Positions 8,173 to 17,485 of a stretch of 64,000 nt of DNA are shown here, piece after piece (within the stretch, counting starts at the first letter, position 1; each line of letters begins with the position of its first letter). The notes beneath the pieces are model-generated. The model was given only the letters and a program-made list of their open reading frames with translations. It searched no databases and was not told the origin of the DNA. The position numbers and the translations under genes are program-made. The DNA is from Pseudoxanthomonas sacheonensis (GTDB lineage: Bacteria; Pseudomonadota; Gammaproteobacteria; Xanthomonadales; Xanthomonadaceae), in the NCBI RefSeq assembly GCF_010093305.1, contig NZ_PDWS01000011.1, forward strand, positions 78,151 to 142,150. The letters run 5' to 3'.

Positions 8173-8382
8173 TCAGAGCGCTTCGACTGCATCGGCTTGC
8201 AGGCCTTTCTGCCCCTGGACGACGGTGAAGCTGACCTTCTGTCCTTCCTTGAGGCTCTTGAAGCCCTGGCTCTGGATGGCGCGGAAGTGCACGAACACAT
8301 CCTCGCCATTTTCGCGGCTGATGAAGCCGAAGCCCTTGGCGTCGTTGAACCATTTGACGGTACCGTTTTCGCGATCTGCCAT
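8173..8382 (-). CDS. cspA: Cold-shock protein CspA family
   Basis: 69 residues from the ATG at 8382 ([20 protein letters not shown]). RNP1 (KGFGFI) and RNP2 (DVFVHF) single-strand RNA/DNA-binding motifs are intact; the length is standard. It acts as an RNA chaperone in the cytoplasm. The region upstream (8383 to about 8560) is long and gene-free on this strand, consistent with the long structured 5' leader that many csp genes use for post-transcriptional control, though I cannot fold it here. Confidence 0.95.
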   Translation of the reverse strand: MADRENGTVKWFNDAKGFGFISRENGEDVFVHFRAIQSQGFKSLKEGQKVSFTVVQGQKGLQADAVEAL

Positions 8383-8612
8383 TTCTGCTAACTCCCTGGA
8401 ACGGTTGGTGGATACGCCGTTGCTCCGGCGGCTGGTTGCAAGGAGGAAGCGTGTAACGTTGTAGCGGAACATGGTTCGACCGCATCAGGCCACAATGCAC
8501 GGTGACCTTGGCAAGCGCAGCGGCTGAACAGTAACCCGCTATTTCTGAAAATGCAATAATTCTGACTGTTATCACAATCAATATAAGTTACTGATTTAAT
8601 TAGGGGAAATTC
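8383..8612. promoter_or_regulatory. Divergent control region between csp and DUF456 gene
   Basis: A 230-bp gap. The csp-proximal part (8383-8480) is GC-rich and probably the csp 5' leader. The part near 8540-8610 is conspicuously AT-rich (AATAATTCTGACTGTTATCACAATCAATATAAG), a likely site for both promoters. No specific operator can be named. Confidence 0.45.
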
Positions 8613-9098
8613 TTGGAGTTACAGTCGTTGTACTACGCGTTGGCGGTGATCCTGGTTTTGGTGGGCATCGCCGGGGTCATCCTGCCGGCCCTGCCCGGCC
8701 TGCCGCTGGTGTTCGCGGGCATGCTGCTGGCGGCCTGGGCGGGCGGCTTCCAGCAGATCGGCTGGGTCACTCTGGTGATACTGGGGCTGTTGACGCTGCT
8801 ATCCATAGGCGTGGATTTTTTCGCCACCATGGTTGGCGCCAAACGCGTGGGCGCCAGCAGGAAAGCGTTGCTTGGTGCAGTGCTGGGCACATTCGCCGGC
8901 CTCTTTTTCGGCCCCATTGGCCTGTTCGTCGGCCCCTTCGTGGGTGCGTTGCTGGGCGAACTGTGGCACGGACGGGAAATCGGCCAGGCCGCCAAAGTCG
9001 GCCTGGGGACCTGGCTGGGCATCCTGCTGGGTACAGTGCTGAAGCTGGGTCTGGCGTTCGCGATGCTGGGCCTGTTCGCATTCGCCTGGTTCGTTTGA
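8613..9098 (+). CDS. DUF456 family membrane protein
   Basis: 161 residues, starting at TTG 8613 (TTGGAGTTACAG) preceded by GGGGAAA at 8603; no ATG is available before the first conserved helix, so the TTG start is favoured. Five or six hydrophobic segments dominate, with glycine-rich stretches typical of DUF456 (LPGLPLVFAGMLLAAWAGG, then VGAKRVGASRKALLGAVLG and FFGPIGLFVGPFVGALLGEL). Inner-membrane protein of unknown function. Confidence 0.8.
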   Translation: MELQSLYYALAVILVLVGIAGVILPALPGLPLVFAGMLLAAWAGGFQQIGWVTLVILGLLTLLSIGVDFFATMVGAKRVGASRKALLGAVLGTFAGLFFGPIGLFVGPFVGALLGELWHGREIGQAAKVGLGTWLGILLGTVLKLGLAFAMLGLFAFAWFV

Positions 9099-9206
9099 GC
9101 GGGCAGAACCCGTGCACGCGGCATGCCCATGGGTGGCGGCAGCGGCTGCTACGAGAGAAACTGATGGAGAAGTGGCTTCCCCCATGGCCGCAAATGTGAG
9201 TTCAGG

Positions 9207-10367
9207 ATGACGCACGAAATTTTTCGCCGAACGTTTCTGGTATCGGCCATGGCCGTCCCGTTCACCGCAATGGCGCAAGACGAGCCCGAATCCACCGCCG
9301 CCACACCGGAAGCCTGCGTGGCGATAGAAGCGGATGCGACCCGGCTGGCCTGCTACGACCGCGTGCTCGGTCGCCGCGCCGGGGATACGCAGGCCGCCGA
9401 TGCGGCGGCCGAACTGGCTGCCGAACTGGCCAAGCAGGAGCGCAATGCCAGCGCACCGGAATCCGACGCGTCGCTGCGCGAACGCGCACGCCACCGCCTG
9501 GGTTCGGTGTTCGGCCACGACGACCAGTACGCCGAGGCGCTGGCCAACGCCGGCAAGGGTTCGCTATTGGACAGCCGCTGGGAATTGGCCAAGGACTCCA
9601 AGCTGGGCGTGTTCCAGATGCGCGCCTACAAGCCGGTCTATCTGTTCCCCGCGTTCTGGACCAGCGACACCAACAAGACGCCCACCTCGCCGAATCCCGA
9701 CAACACCGTCGCCGAGCCGCAGAACCTGACCAGCGTGGAGGCCAAGTTCCAGCTCAGCTTCAAGACCAAGTTCGCCGAGAATCTTTTCGGCGACAACGGC
9801 GACCTGTGGGGCGCCTATACCCAGAGTTCGCGCTGGCAGGTCTACAACGCCGAGGAATCGCGGCCGTTCCGCGAGACCAACTACGAACCGGAAGTGATGC
9901 TGGTGTTCCGCAACAACTACAGCCTGGGCGGCTGGAAAGGACGCATGACCGCGATCGGCGTCAATCATCAGTCCAACGGCCGCAGCGATCCGCTGTCGCG
10001 CAGCTGGAACCGGGTGATGCTGAACGTGGGGCTGGACCGTGAGAACTGGGCTTTCGTGGTGCGTCCCTGGTGGCGCATTCCGGACGGCAGCGACGACGAC
10101 AACCCCGACATCCAGAACTATATCGGCCGCGGCGACGCGATGCTGGTGTACAGCAAGAACGGCCATGAGTTTTCGCTGCTGGGCAGGCATTCGCTGCGCG
10201 GTGGCGACGACTCGCACGGATCGGTGCAGATGGACTGGGGCTTCCCCATCGACCGCACCCTGCGCGGACACCTGCAGCTGTTCCATGGCTATGGCGAAAG
10301 TCTGATCGACTACAACCACAAGGCTACTTATGTGGGCCTGGGCATTTCGTTGCTGGAGTGGTTCTGA
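9207..10367 (+). CDS. pldA: Outer membrane phospholipase A (OMPLA)
   Basis: 386 residues: signal peptide (cleavage after about residue 23, AMAQ), a polar N-terminal extension with a cysteine pair, then the 12-strand beta-barrel. The catalytic segment NHQSNGRSDPLSRSWNR places His254 and Ser256 in the OMPLA motif. Membrane-typical aromatic strands continue to the final LEWF. It hydrolyses phospholipids that reach the outer leaflet and is active as a calcium-dependent dimer in characterised homologues. The extension of about 130 residues before the barrel is longer than in E. coli (289 residues) but common in Xanthomonadales. Confidence 0.92.
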   Translation: MTHEIFRRTFLVSAMAVPFTAMAQDEPESTAATPEACVAIEADATRLACYDRVLGRRAGDTQAADAAAELAAELAKQERNASAPESDASLRERARHRLGSVFGHDDQYAEALANAGKGSLLDSRWELAKDSKLGVFQMRAYKPVYLFPAFWTSDTNKTPTSPNPDNTVAEPQNLTSVEAKFQLSFKTKFAENLFGDNGDLWGAYTQSSRWQVYNAEESRPFRETNYEPEVMLVFRNNYSLGGWKGRMTAIGVNHQSNGRSDPLSRSWNRVMLNVGLDRENWAFVVRPWWRIPDGSDDDNPDIQNYIGRGDAMLVYSKNGHEFSLLGRHSLRGGDDSHGSVQMDWGFPIDRTLRGHLQLFHGYGESLIDYNHKATYVGLGISLLEWF

Positions 10368-10428
10368 ACCGCTTTGCCGGCGCGCCGATGCAGTACGCGC
10401 CGATGTAGTAACAGGCGCCGGCGCCGGA

Positions 10429-10869
10429 TCATTGCGAGCTGCGCCAGCGCCGGTGCTCCACCATCAGGCACTGGTCCTGCACCACGTCGATGCCGCTGCG
10501 CAGCAGCGACTCGGCGAAGCCGTCGTCGCGGATGCCGCTCTGCAGCCAGACCGTACGCGGACGCGCTTTCAGGATGTCCGGCAGATGCGGCGGCAAGTCG
10601 CCGGGTTTGCGGAATACGTTCAGCACGTCCACGCGCCCCTTGATGTCGGCGACGGCGCGCAGCACCGGCTTGCCCAGGATATGGGTGACTTCCGGGTAAT
10701 AGACCGGGACCGGAATCACCTCGTAACCCACGCGATGCAGATAAGCGGGGATCATGTGCGCCGGTTGCGCGGCGTGGGTTTCCGGCTTGATGCCCAATAC
10801 CGCGATACGGCGAATGCCGGAAAGAAGCCGGTCGATCTCGCGATGGTCCTGGATGAGTGCGCCGCGCAT
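10429..10869 (-). CDS. CoA-binding domain protein (YccU-like)
   Basis: 146 residues from the ATG at 10869 (MRGALIQDHREIDRLLSGIR). A Rossmann CoA-binding fold is visible: IAVLGIKPETHAAQPAHMIP near residues 22-41, then VIPVPVYYPEVTHILGKPV and the motif VNVFRKPGDLPPHLPDIL-like near 85-105, and VWLQSGIRDDG near 115. The open frame extends upstream to 11016 but that part overlaps the divergent gene's promoter. Family members bind CoA or acyl-CoA; the role is unknown. Confidence 0.8.
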   Translation of the reverse strand: MRGALIQDHREIDRLLSGIRRIAVLGIKPETHAAQPAHMIPAYLHRVGYEVIPVPVYYPEVTHILGKPVLRAVADIKGRVDVLNVFRKPGDLPPHLPDILKARPRTVWLQSGIRDDGFAESLLRSGIDVVQDQCLMVEHRRWRSSQ

Positions 10870-10993
10870 GTAGACCTTCGGAATGTGTAGGTAGCTGGTA
10901 GATGCGGACGCCCGCGCCAGAATCCAATGGCGCTTGAATGATGCGCGCGGGCGGTGGACTATTCGCGGACTCCGTCGAACTCGCCCCGCCTGC

Positions 10994-12112
10994 ATGTCCA
11001 GCTTACCGCGCCCCAAACGCTCCTACACCGCCTATACCTCCGCCCTGCTGGGACTGCTCAGCCTGTTCGGCGTGCTGTGTTTCCATTTCCCCGAGCTGCT
11101 GACCAGCAAGGAATTCCGCGCGGTCTACAGCGAAACCTTCGCCCGCAACCTTCTACTGGTCGGCCTGGTCGCGGCCTTCCTGCTGGGTACGCTCGCCATC
11201 CTGCGCGGCCGCAACCGGCGCGTCGCATTGCTCGGGGTGGGCAGCGCGACCTTGGCCGTGCTGGTGGGCGGAACCAATGTCCAGTTCGATTCGATAGGCA
11301 AGACCTCCTATTCGCTGGGGCTGGACTGGTTCGTGATCTCGCTGTTCTTCTCGGCGCTGGTGTTCGTGCCGATGGAGCGCTTCCTGGGCAAGCGCGACAT
11401 CTCTCCGCTGCGGCCCGGCTGGCGCACCGATCTGGCCTACTTCTTCATGAGCCATGTGCTGGTGCAGTTCATCCTGATCCTGATCACCGCCTCGACCTCG
11501 ACCATCGCCGGGTTGGCGATGTTCCCCGCGCTCAAGGCCGCGATCCAGTCCTTGCCGGTATGGGCGCAATTCCTGATCGCCGTGTTCGTGGCCGATCTGG
11601 CCCAGGCGCTGCTGCATCGGGCCTATCACAACATTCCCTGGCTCTGGCGTTTCCATGCCGTGCACCACTCCAGCCGCGAGATGGACTGGCTGGCGGGTTC
11701 GCGCATCCACTTCGTGGAAATCGTGATGACCCGCAGCGCGGTGCTGCTGCCGTTGCTGATCCTGGGCTTCTCGGCTTCGGCAGTGAACGCATACGTGGTA
11801 CTGGTGGGCCTGCAGGCCGTGCTTGCGCACGCCAACCTTGGCATCCGCTTCGGGCCGCTGGAGTATCTGCTGGTGTTGCCGCGCTACCACCACTGGCACC
11901 ATGCGCGCCAGCAGGAATACATCGACGTCAACTACGCCATCCATCTGCCGCTGGTCGACATGCTGATGGGCACCTTCAAGCTGCCGCGCAAGCAGGAGGA
12001 ATGGCCGCAGGAATACGGCGTGATGAAGCTGGAAACCGTGCCGCGCGGCATCGTGGAACAGCATCTGATGCCGTTCCGCGGAAAGAAGGCCTACGACGAT
12101 TTCGTCGATTGA
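10994..12112 (+). CDS. Sterol desaturase / fatty acid hydroxylase superfamily membrane protein
   Basis: 372 residues from the ATG at 10994. Seven or so hydrophobic helices. The histidine clusters of the diiron site are complete: HRAYH (about residue 206), HAVHHSSREMDW (about 221), and YHHWHH (about 301), plus HANLGIR. This superfamily uses non-haem diiron to hydroxylate or desaturate lipids. The substrate cannot be predicted; the 110-residue membrane N-terminus before the catalytic part is longer than the minimal family. It is divergent from the CoA-binding gene with 124 bp between. Confidence 0.85.
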   Translation: MSSLPRPKRSYTAYTSALLGLLSLFGVLCFHFPELLTSKEFRAVYSETFARNLLLVGLVAAFLLGTLAILRGRNRRVALLGVGSATLAVLVGGTNVQFDSIGKTSYSLGLDWFVISLFFSALVFVPMERFLGKRDISPLRPGWRTDLAYFFMSHVLVQFILILITASTSTIAGLAMFPALKAAIQSLPVWAQFLIAVFVADLAQALLHRAYHNIPWLWRFHAVHHSSREMDWLAGSRIHFVEIVMTRSAVLLPLLILGFSASAVNAYVVLVGLQAVLAHANLGIRFGPLEYLLVLPRYHHWHHARQQEYIDVNYAIHLPLVDMLMGTFKLPRKQEEWPQEYGVMKLETVPRGIVEQHLMPFRGKKAYDDFVD

Positions 12113-12146
12113 CTAAGGGCGCACCGGTCGCCCTGAGCCTTTCCTT

Positions 12147-12214
12147 GTAGAGCCGAGCTTGCTCGGCTGCCTTTCGCAAGAAGAGCAAAAGCAGCCGAGC
12201 AAGCTCGGCTCTAC
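12147..12214. repeat. Palindromic repeat, GTAGAGCCGAGCTTGCTCGGCTG family
   Basis: GTAGAGCCGAGCTTGCTCGG at 12147 with its inverted counterpart ending GAGCTCGGCTCTAC-like (AGCAAGCTCGGCTCTAC) at 12214. Each arm is itself palindromic (CCGAGC-TT-GCTCGG). Same family at 26675-26746 and 47032-47095. It separates two convergent genes here. Confidence 0.85.
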
Positions 12215-12224
12215 AAAGCGGTGC

Positions 12225-12860
12225 TCAAGTCCAGTCGGTCAGACCTTCGCGCGCGTAGACTTCCTTGAACGCCGGCCTGGCTTTCATGGATTGCGCATAA
12301 TTCTTCAAGATCGGCCACGTATCCGACGGCTTGGGCATGTTGCGCGACCAGCGCATCAGCATGGTCAGCAGGAAATCGGCGGCGGACAGTTTTTCGCCGA
12401 GCATGTACGGGCCGTTGGCTTCAAGATGATCGGCAACGCGCTGCCAGGCGCCTTCGATCTTCTGCCTTGCGTGCTGCTTGACTGCCTCCACATTGTCCGC
12501 ACCGGCGATCTCGGGCGGATAGAACCACGCCCGGTAAGCAGGTTGCAGCGTATTGGCCATGAACAGCATCCAGCGGTAGTACTGGGCGCGTTCGGGCGAA
12601 CCCGTCTGCGGCGCCAAGCTGGCCTGTGGATGGCTGTCGGCCAGATGCATGACGATCGCCGGTGCCTCGGTGATTACCTGTCCATCCTGCACCAGCGTGG
12701 GCACTACACCTGCTGGATTGAGTTTCAGGTATTCGGCCGATTTCTGTTCCTGCTTGTCGAAATCGAGCAGGTGCAGCGTGTGCGGAACCTCGAGTTCGAT
12801 CAGCAGCCAATGCACAACCAGGCTGGCGGTGCTACGCGAACCATAAAGCGTCGTCGACAT
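12225..12860 (-). CDS. Glutathione S-transferase
   Basis: 211 residues from the ATG at 12860 (MSTTLYGSRSTASLVVHWLL). The N-terminal thioredoxin-like domain contains the glutathione-binding NPAGVVPTLVQDG and the SNAIL/TRAP equivalent ITEAPAIVMHLAD. The all-helical C-terminal domain includes GEKLSAADFLLTMLMRW, the conserved N-capping box. It would conjugate glutathione or act as a disulphide/peroxide reductase; substrate unknown. This is a second GST in the window and unrelated in detail to the fragment at base 1. Confidence 0.9.
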   Translation of the reverse strand: MSTTLYGSRSTASLVVHWLLIELEVPHTLHLLDFDKQEQKSAEYLKLNPAGVVPTLVQDGQVITEAPAIVMHLADSHPQASLAPQTGSPERAQYYRWMLFMANTLQPAYRAWFYPPEIAGADNVEAVKQHARQKIEGAWQRVADHLEANGPYMLGEKLSAADFLLTMLMRWSRNMPKPSDTWPILKNYAQSMKARPAFKEVYAREGLTDWT

Positions 12861-12881
12861 CCAAGCTCCTGAGCATTTGAG

Positions 12882-13026
12882 CCCCTCTCCAGCGGGAGAG
12901 GGGTTGGGGTGAGGGTACGGCGAAATCATGAGAGGTGAACAATCTGGACTTTGCCGCACCCTCACACCCCAAGAGTGCTTGCTGCGCGGCGTCTGCCCTT
13001 CGGGCATCTTCTCCCGAGGGGAGAAG
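12882..13026. repeat. Intergenic palindromic repeat, CCTCTCC...GGAGAGG variant
   Basis: CCCCTCTCCAGCGGGAGAGGGGT forms a tight hairpin at the start, followed by a middle with GTGAGGGT / ACCCTCAC arms and a closing CTTCGGGCATCTTCTCCCGAGGGGAGAAGA. Related to the repeats at 637, 28226 and 38800. Confidence 0.75.
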
Positions 13027-13035
13027 AAGACAAAA

Positions 13036-14640
13036 TCACTCCACCACCACCGGAATCTTCCCGATCCGCGCCTGCCACTCCCGCGGCCCGGTCTTGTGCA
13101 CCGATTCGCCGATACTGTCCACGGCGACGGTCACCGGCATGTCCTGCACTTCGAACTCATAGATCGCCTCCATGCCCAGGTCGGCGAAGCCGACGACCTT
13201 GGCCGCCTTGATCGCCTTGGAGACGAGATAAGCCGCGCCGCCGACCGCCATGAGGTAGGCGGACTTGTGCTTCCTGATCGCTTCTATCGCGGCCGGACCA
13301 CGTTCGGCCTTGCCGACCATGCCCATCAGCCCGGTCTGCGCCAGCACCTGTTCGGTGAACTTGTCCATGCGCGTGGCGGTAGTCGGACCGGCCGGACCTA
13401 CCACCTCATCGCGCACCGGATCGACCGGACCCACGTAGTAGATGAAGCGGCCCTTCAGGTCCACCGGCAGCGGCTCGCCCTTGTTGAGCATGTCGACCAT
13501 GCGCTTGTGCGCGGCGTCGCGGCCGGTCAGCAGTTTGCCATTGAGCAGCAGCACCTCGCCCGGCTTCCAGCTGGCGACGTCTTCCTTGGTCAGCGTATCG
13601 AGATTGACGCGGCGACCCTTGCTGGCGTCGTAGGTCAGCTTCGGCCAATCTTCCAGCGACGGCGGGTCCAGCATCACCGGCCCGCTGCCGTCCAGCGTGA
13701 AATGCGCATGGCGGGTGGCGGCACAGTTCGGAATCATCGCCACCGGCAGGTTCGCCGCATGGGTCGGGTAGTCCTTCACCTTGATATCCAGCACCGTGGT
13801 CAGCCCGCCCAGACCCTGCGCACCGATACCGAGCGCGTTGACCTTTTCGTACAGCTCGAGCCGCAATTCCTCGGCGCGATTGGAGGCGCCGCGCGCCTGC
13901 AGATCGGTGATGTCGATGGGTTCCATCAACGCTTCCTTGGCCAGCAGCATCGCCTTTTCGGCGGTGCCACCGATGCCGATGCCCAGCATGCCCGGCGGGC
14001 ACCAGCCGGCGCCCATGGTCGGGACGGTCTTCAATACCCAGTCGACGATGGAGTCGGAAGGATTGAGCATGGCGAATTTGGATTTGGCTTCCGAACCGCC
14101 TCCCTTGGCCGCGACGATGACATCCACGGTGTTGCCCGGAACCACCTTCACGTTGACCACCGCCGGAGTGTTGTCCTTGGTGTTGGCGCGCTTGCCGGCC
14201 GGATCGGCCAGCACACTGGCACGCAGTTTGTTGTCCGGGTGGTTGTAGGCCCGGCGCACGCCCTCGTTGGCCATGTCCTCCACGCCCATGGTGGCGTCGT
14301 CCCAACGCACGTTCATGCCGATCTCCAGGAACACGGTGACGATACCGGTATCCTGGCAAATCGGCCGATGGCCTTCTGCGCACATACGCGAATTGATCAG
14401 GATCTGGGCGATGGCGTCCTTGGCCGCTTCCGATTCCTCGCGCTCGTAGGCGGCGGCGAGATTGCGGATGTAATCGACCGGATGGTAATAACTGATGTAC
14501 TGCAGGGCGTCGGCGACGCTCTGGATGAAGTCTTCCTGTTTGATCGAAATGTCGATCGCAGCTGGGGAATCTGGACTCACGACTGGCTCTGTGGCTGGCT
14601 GGGTTGCGTAGCGGATTTTACCCGAGTGGCGGGCCGTCAT
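13036..14640 (-). CDS. Class I fumarate hydratase (Fe-S dependent)
   Basis: 534 residues from the ATG at 14640. The alpha-subunit-like part has cysteine-containing iron-sulphur ligand motifs (GHRPICQDTG, GAGWCPPGMLGIGIGG, IPNCAATRHAHF) and the beta-like part follows in the same chain (LTGRDAAHKRMVDML; YYVGPVDPV), the one-polypeptide layout of FumA/FumB-type enzymes. It interconverts fumarate and malate in the TCA cycle with an oxygen-sensitive [4Fe-4S] cluster. An in-frame start at 14730 would overlap the promoter and start of the divergent gene; 14640 is preferred. No class II fumarase is in the window. Confidence 0.92.
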   Translation of the reverse strand: MTARHSGKIRYATQPATEPVVSPDSPAAIDISIKQEDFIQSVADALQYISYYHPVDYIRNLAAAYEREESEAAKDAIAQILINSRMCAEGHRPICQDTGIVTVFLEIGMNVRWDDATMGVEDMANEGVRRAYNHPDNKLRASVLADPAGKRANTKDNTPAVVNVKVVPGNTVDVIVAAKGGGSEAKSKFAMLNPSDSIVDWVLKTVPTMGAGWCPPGMLGIGIGGTAEKAMLLAKEALMEPIDITDLQARGASNRAEELRLELYEKVNALGIGAQGLGGLTTVLDIKVKDYPTHAANLPVAMIPNCAATRHAHFTLDGSGPVMLDPPSLEDWPKLTYDASKGRRVNLDTLTKEDVASWKPGEVLLLNGKLLTGRDAAHKRMVDMLNKGEPLPVDLKGRFIYYVGPVDPVRDEVVGPAGPTTATRMDKFTEQVLAQTGLMGMVGKAERGPAAIEAIRKHKSAYLMAVGGAAYLVSKAIKAAKVVGFADLGMEAIYEFEVQDMPVTVAVDSIGESVHKTGPREWQARIGKIPVVVE

Positions 14641-14692
14641 TTCGCCGGAAGCCGTATTGCCGCAACGTCCCCATGAACCGCTGGAATCGCCT

Positions 14693-15511
14693 ATGCCCTC
14701 CAACCCCCGCCTCCTGATGTGTCCGCCCACCCATTTCGCGGTGGATTACGTGATCAACCCCTGGATGGAAGGAAATCTGCACTCCGCCGATCCCGCCCGT
14801 GCGCAGTCGCAATGGGCGGCGCTGCACGAAACGCTGTCCGATCTGGCGCGGATAGACCTGGTCGCACCCGGCGAGGGCCTGCCCGACATGCCTTTCACCG
14901 CCAATGCCGGGCTGGTGCTGGACGATGTATTCGTACCCAGCCGCTTCCATCACGCGCAGCGGCGGGGCGAGGAGGCCTTGTTCACCGATTGGTTCGCGCA
15001 GCAGGGGTTCACCATTCGCCATCTACCGGTGGGAATGGATTTCGAAGGGGCCGGCGATGCGTTGCTGGACCGTGGCGCGCCCAGGCTGTGGCTGGGCCAT
15101 GGCCATCGCAGCGATGCGGGCGTCGCGCAGGAAGTCGCGGCCATGTTCGATCTGGAAGCGATCCCGTTGCGCCTGTCCGATCCCCGCTTCTATCACCTGG
15201 ATACCTGTTTCTGCCCGCTGACCGGCGGCTGGCTTCTGTACTACCCGCCCGCCTTCGATGCCGAAGCCATCGGCGCCATCGCAGCGCGCATACCCGAGTC
15301 CCGCCGCATCGCCGTTTCCGAACAGGATGCTCTGGCCTTCGCCTGCAATGCCGTCAATATCGGCACGACCGTGGTGGTCAACCGCGCCAGCAGCGCGTTG
15401 AAAACCGCTCTGGGGGATGCGGGATTCGAAGTGATCGAGACGCCGCTCGGCGAATTCCTGAAGACGGGAGGCTCGGCCAAGTGCCTCACTCTGCGTCTGG
15501 ACGAGCCCTAG
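14693..15511 (+). CDS. Dimethylarginine dimethylaminohydrolase / arginine deiminase-like hydrolase
   Basis: 272 residues from the ATG at 14693. The guanidine-modifying pentein fold is recognisable: FTANAG (residue 65-70, equivalent to FxxN/D substrate loop), EGAGDALLD near 116 (acidic residues), YHLDTCFCPL near 167 (catalytic His) and the terminal GGSAKCLTL with the nucleophilic Cys near 265. Members hydrolyse methylated arginine to citrulline, or arginine itself; the sequence alone does not fix which. The gene is divergent from fumarase with a 52-bp gap. Confidence 0.78.
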   Translation: MPSNPRLLMCPPTHFAVDYVINPWMEGNLHSADPARAQSQWAALHETLSDLARIDLVAPGEGLPDMPFTANAGLVLDDVFVPSRFHHAQRRGEEALFTDWFAQQGFTIRHLPVGMDFEGAGDALLDRGAPRLWLGHGHRSDAGVAQEVAAMFDLEAIPLRLSDPRFYHLDTCFCPLTGGWLLYYPPAFDAEAIGAIAARIPESRRIAVSEQDALAFACNAVNIGTTVVVNRASSALKTALGDAGFEVIETPLGEFLKTGGSAKCLTLRLDEP

Positions 15512-15559
15512 GCCGCCCTTCGATTTCGTAATTCACCTCGCCCACGGCACAATGCCGGC

Positions 15560-17455
15560 ATGGCCGAACCGACCCCTGCCCCAGCCGCACCGGCCGCCGC
15601 CTCTTCCAGGCAGGGAAAATCCGGTCCCAGCTTGCGCGAGCGCTTCAATGCGATGCGCAATCTGCCGCCGTTCCTCAAGCAGATCTGGGCCACCAGCCCC
15701 TGGCTGACCATCAGCAGCCTGGGCTTGCGTCTGGTGCGCTCGCTGCTGCCCATCGTCACCCTGTACATCGGCAAGCTGATCATCGACGAGGCCGTGCGTC
15801 TGGTCGGCCTGGGCCTGGGCTTCGAGGCCTTGGGCGACGCCTACCGCAGCGGACAACTCAACCCTCTGCTATGGCTGCTGGTGCTGGAGTTCGCGCTGGC
15901 CATTCTTTCGGACCTGCTGGGGCGCATGGTCAGCTACGCCGACTCGCTGCTGTCGGAGCTGTTCACCAACGCCACCAGCATTCGCCTGATGGAGCACGCG
16001 GCCACGCTGGACCTGGAGGACTTCGAGGACCCCGACCTGCAGGACAAGCTGGACCGCGCGCGCCGCCAGACCATGGGCCGCATGAACCTGATGAGCATGC
16101 TGTTCGGCCAGGTGCAGGACGCGATCACCGTGATCAGCTTCGCCGCCGGCCTGCTGGTCTACGCGCCGTGGCTGATCGCACTGCTGGCGGTGGCGCTCAT
16201 TCCGGCCTTCGTCGGCGAGGCGCATTTCAACGCGATGGGCTATTCGCTCAACTTCGCCTGGACGCCGGAACGCCGGCAACTGGAATACGTGCGCCAGACC
16301 GGCGCCAGCGTGGAAAGCGCCAAGGAGGTGAAGATCTTCAACCTCCACCACTTCCTGATCGCGCGCTACCGCACGCTGGCCGACAAGTTCTACAAGGCCA
16401 ACCGCTCGCTGGCCAAGCGGCGCGCGGTGTGGGGCGCGCTGTTCGCCGCGCTGGGAACATTGGGTTACTACATCGCCTACGCCTACATCGCCTGGCGCAC
16501 GGTGCGCGGCGATTTCACCATCGGCGATCTGACCTTCCTGGCCGGCAGCTTCAGGCGCCTGCGGCAATTGCTGGAAGGATTGCTGGTCGGGTTTTCGCAA
16601 GTGGCCAGCCAGGCGCTGTATCTGGACGACTTGTTCTCTTTCTTCGAGATCGAGCCTGAAATCACTTCGCCGGAAAATCCGGTCGCCGTGCCGAAACCGA
16701 TCGCGCGCGGCTTCGTGTTCGAGAACGTGGGCTTCCGTTACCCCGACGCCGAACGCTGGGCGGTGCGGAACCTCAGTTTCGAATTGCGGGCCGGCGAAGT
16801 GCTGGCCCTGGTCGGCGAGAACGGTGCGGGCAAGACCACGCTGGTGAAACTGCTGGCGCGCCTGTACGACCCGGACCAAGGCCGCATCCTGCTGGACGGC
16901 GTGGATCTGCGCGAGTACGACATCGAGGATCTGCGCGCGAACATCGGGGTGATCTTCCAGGATTTCGTGCGCTACAACCTGACCGCTGGCGAGAACATCG
17001 GCGTAGGCCAGGTCGATGCGATGGACGATGGCGCGCGCATCCGCGACGCCGCGCGGCGGGCGATGGCCGACGAGGTCATCGCCACCCTGCCCAACGGCTA
17101 CGACCAGTTGATCGGGCGCCGCTTCAAGACCGGCGTGGACCTGTCCGGCGGCCAATGGCAGAAGATCGCCATCGCCCGTGCCTACATGCGCGATGCGCAG
17201 GTGATGATCCTGGACGAACCCACCGCGGCGTTGGACGCGCGGTCGGAGTTCGAAGTGTTCCAGCGCTTCAAGGAACTGTCGGACGACCGCACCGCCGTGC
17301 TGATCTCGCACCGCTTCTCCAGCGTGCGCATGGCCGACCGCATACTGGTACTGGAACAGGGCCAACTGGAAGCCAGCGGCACCCACGAACAACTGCTGGC
17401 CCAGGGCGGGCGTTATGCGGAACTGTTCGAGCTGCAGGCTTCGGGCTATCGTTGA
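15560..17455 (+). CDS. ABC exporter, fused transmembrane and ATPase domains
   Basis: 631 residues. A transmembrane domain with six predicted helices spans about residues 50-370; the ATPase follows with Walker [21 protein letters not shown] (near 425), Q-loop FQDFVRYNLTAGENI, signature DLSGGQWQKIAIARA (near 530), Walker B VMILDEPTAALD and H-loop ISHRFSS. This is a half-transporter that would act as a homodimer. The soluble N-terminal 40 residues are Ala/Pro-rich. It resembles exporters found next to peptide or lipid modification genes, but no such partner is adjacent, so cargo is unknown. Confidence 0.88.
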   Translation: MAEPTPAPAAPAAASSRQGKSGPSLRERFNAMRNLPPFLKQIWATSPWLTISSLGLRLVRSLLPIVTLYIGKLIIDEAVRLVGLGLGFEALGDAYRSGQLNPLLWLLVLEFALAILSDLLGRMVSYADSLLSELFTNATSIRLMEHAATLDLEDFEDPDLQDKLDRARRQTMGRMNLMSMLFGQVQDAITVISFAAGLLVYAPWLIALLAVALIPAFVGEAHFNAMGYSLNFAWTPERRQLEYVRQTGASVESAKEVKIFNLHHFLIARYRTLADKFYKANRSLAKRRAVWGALFAALGTLGYYIAYAYIAWRTVRGDFTIGDLTFLAGSFRRLRQLLEGLLVGFSQVASQALYLDDLFSFFEIEPEITSPENPVAVPKPIARGFVFENVGFRYPDAERWAVRNLSFELRAGEVLALVGENGAGKTTLVKLLARLYDPDQGRILLDGVDLREYDIEDLRANIGVIFQDFVRYNLTAGENIGVGQVDAMDDGARIRDAARRAMADEVIATLPNGYDQLIGRRFKTGVDLSGGQWQKIAIARAYMRDAQVMILDEPTAALDARSEFEVFQRFKELSDDRTAVLISHRFSSVRMADRILVLEQGQLEASGTHEQLLAQGGRYAELFELQASGYR

Positions 17456-17485
17456 AAGCGTTGCAAGGACTTGAAGGAAAAACGA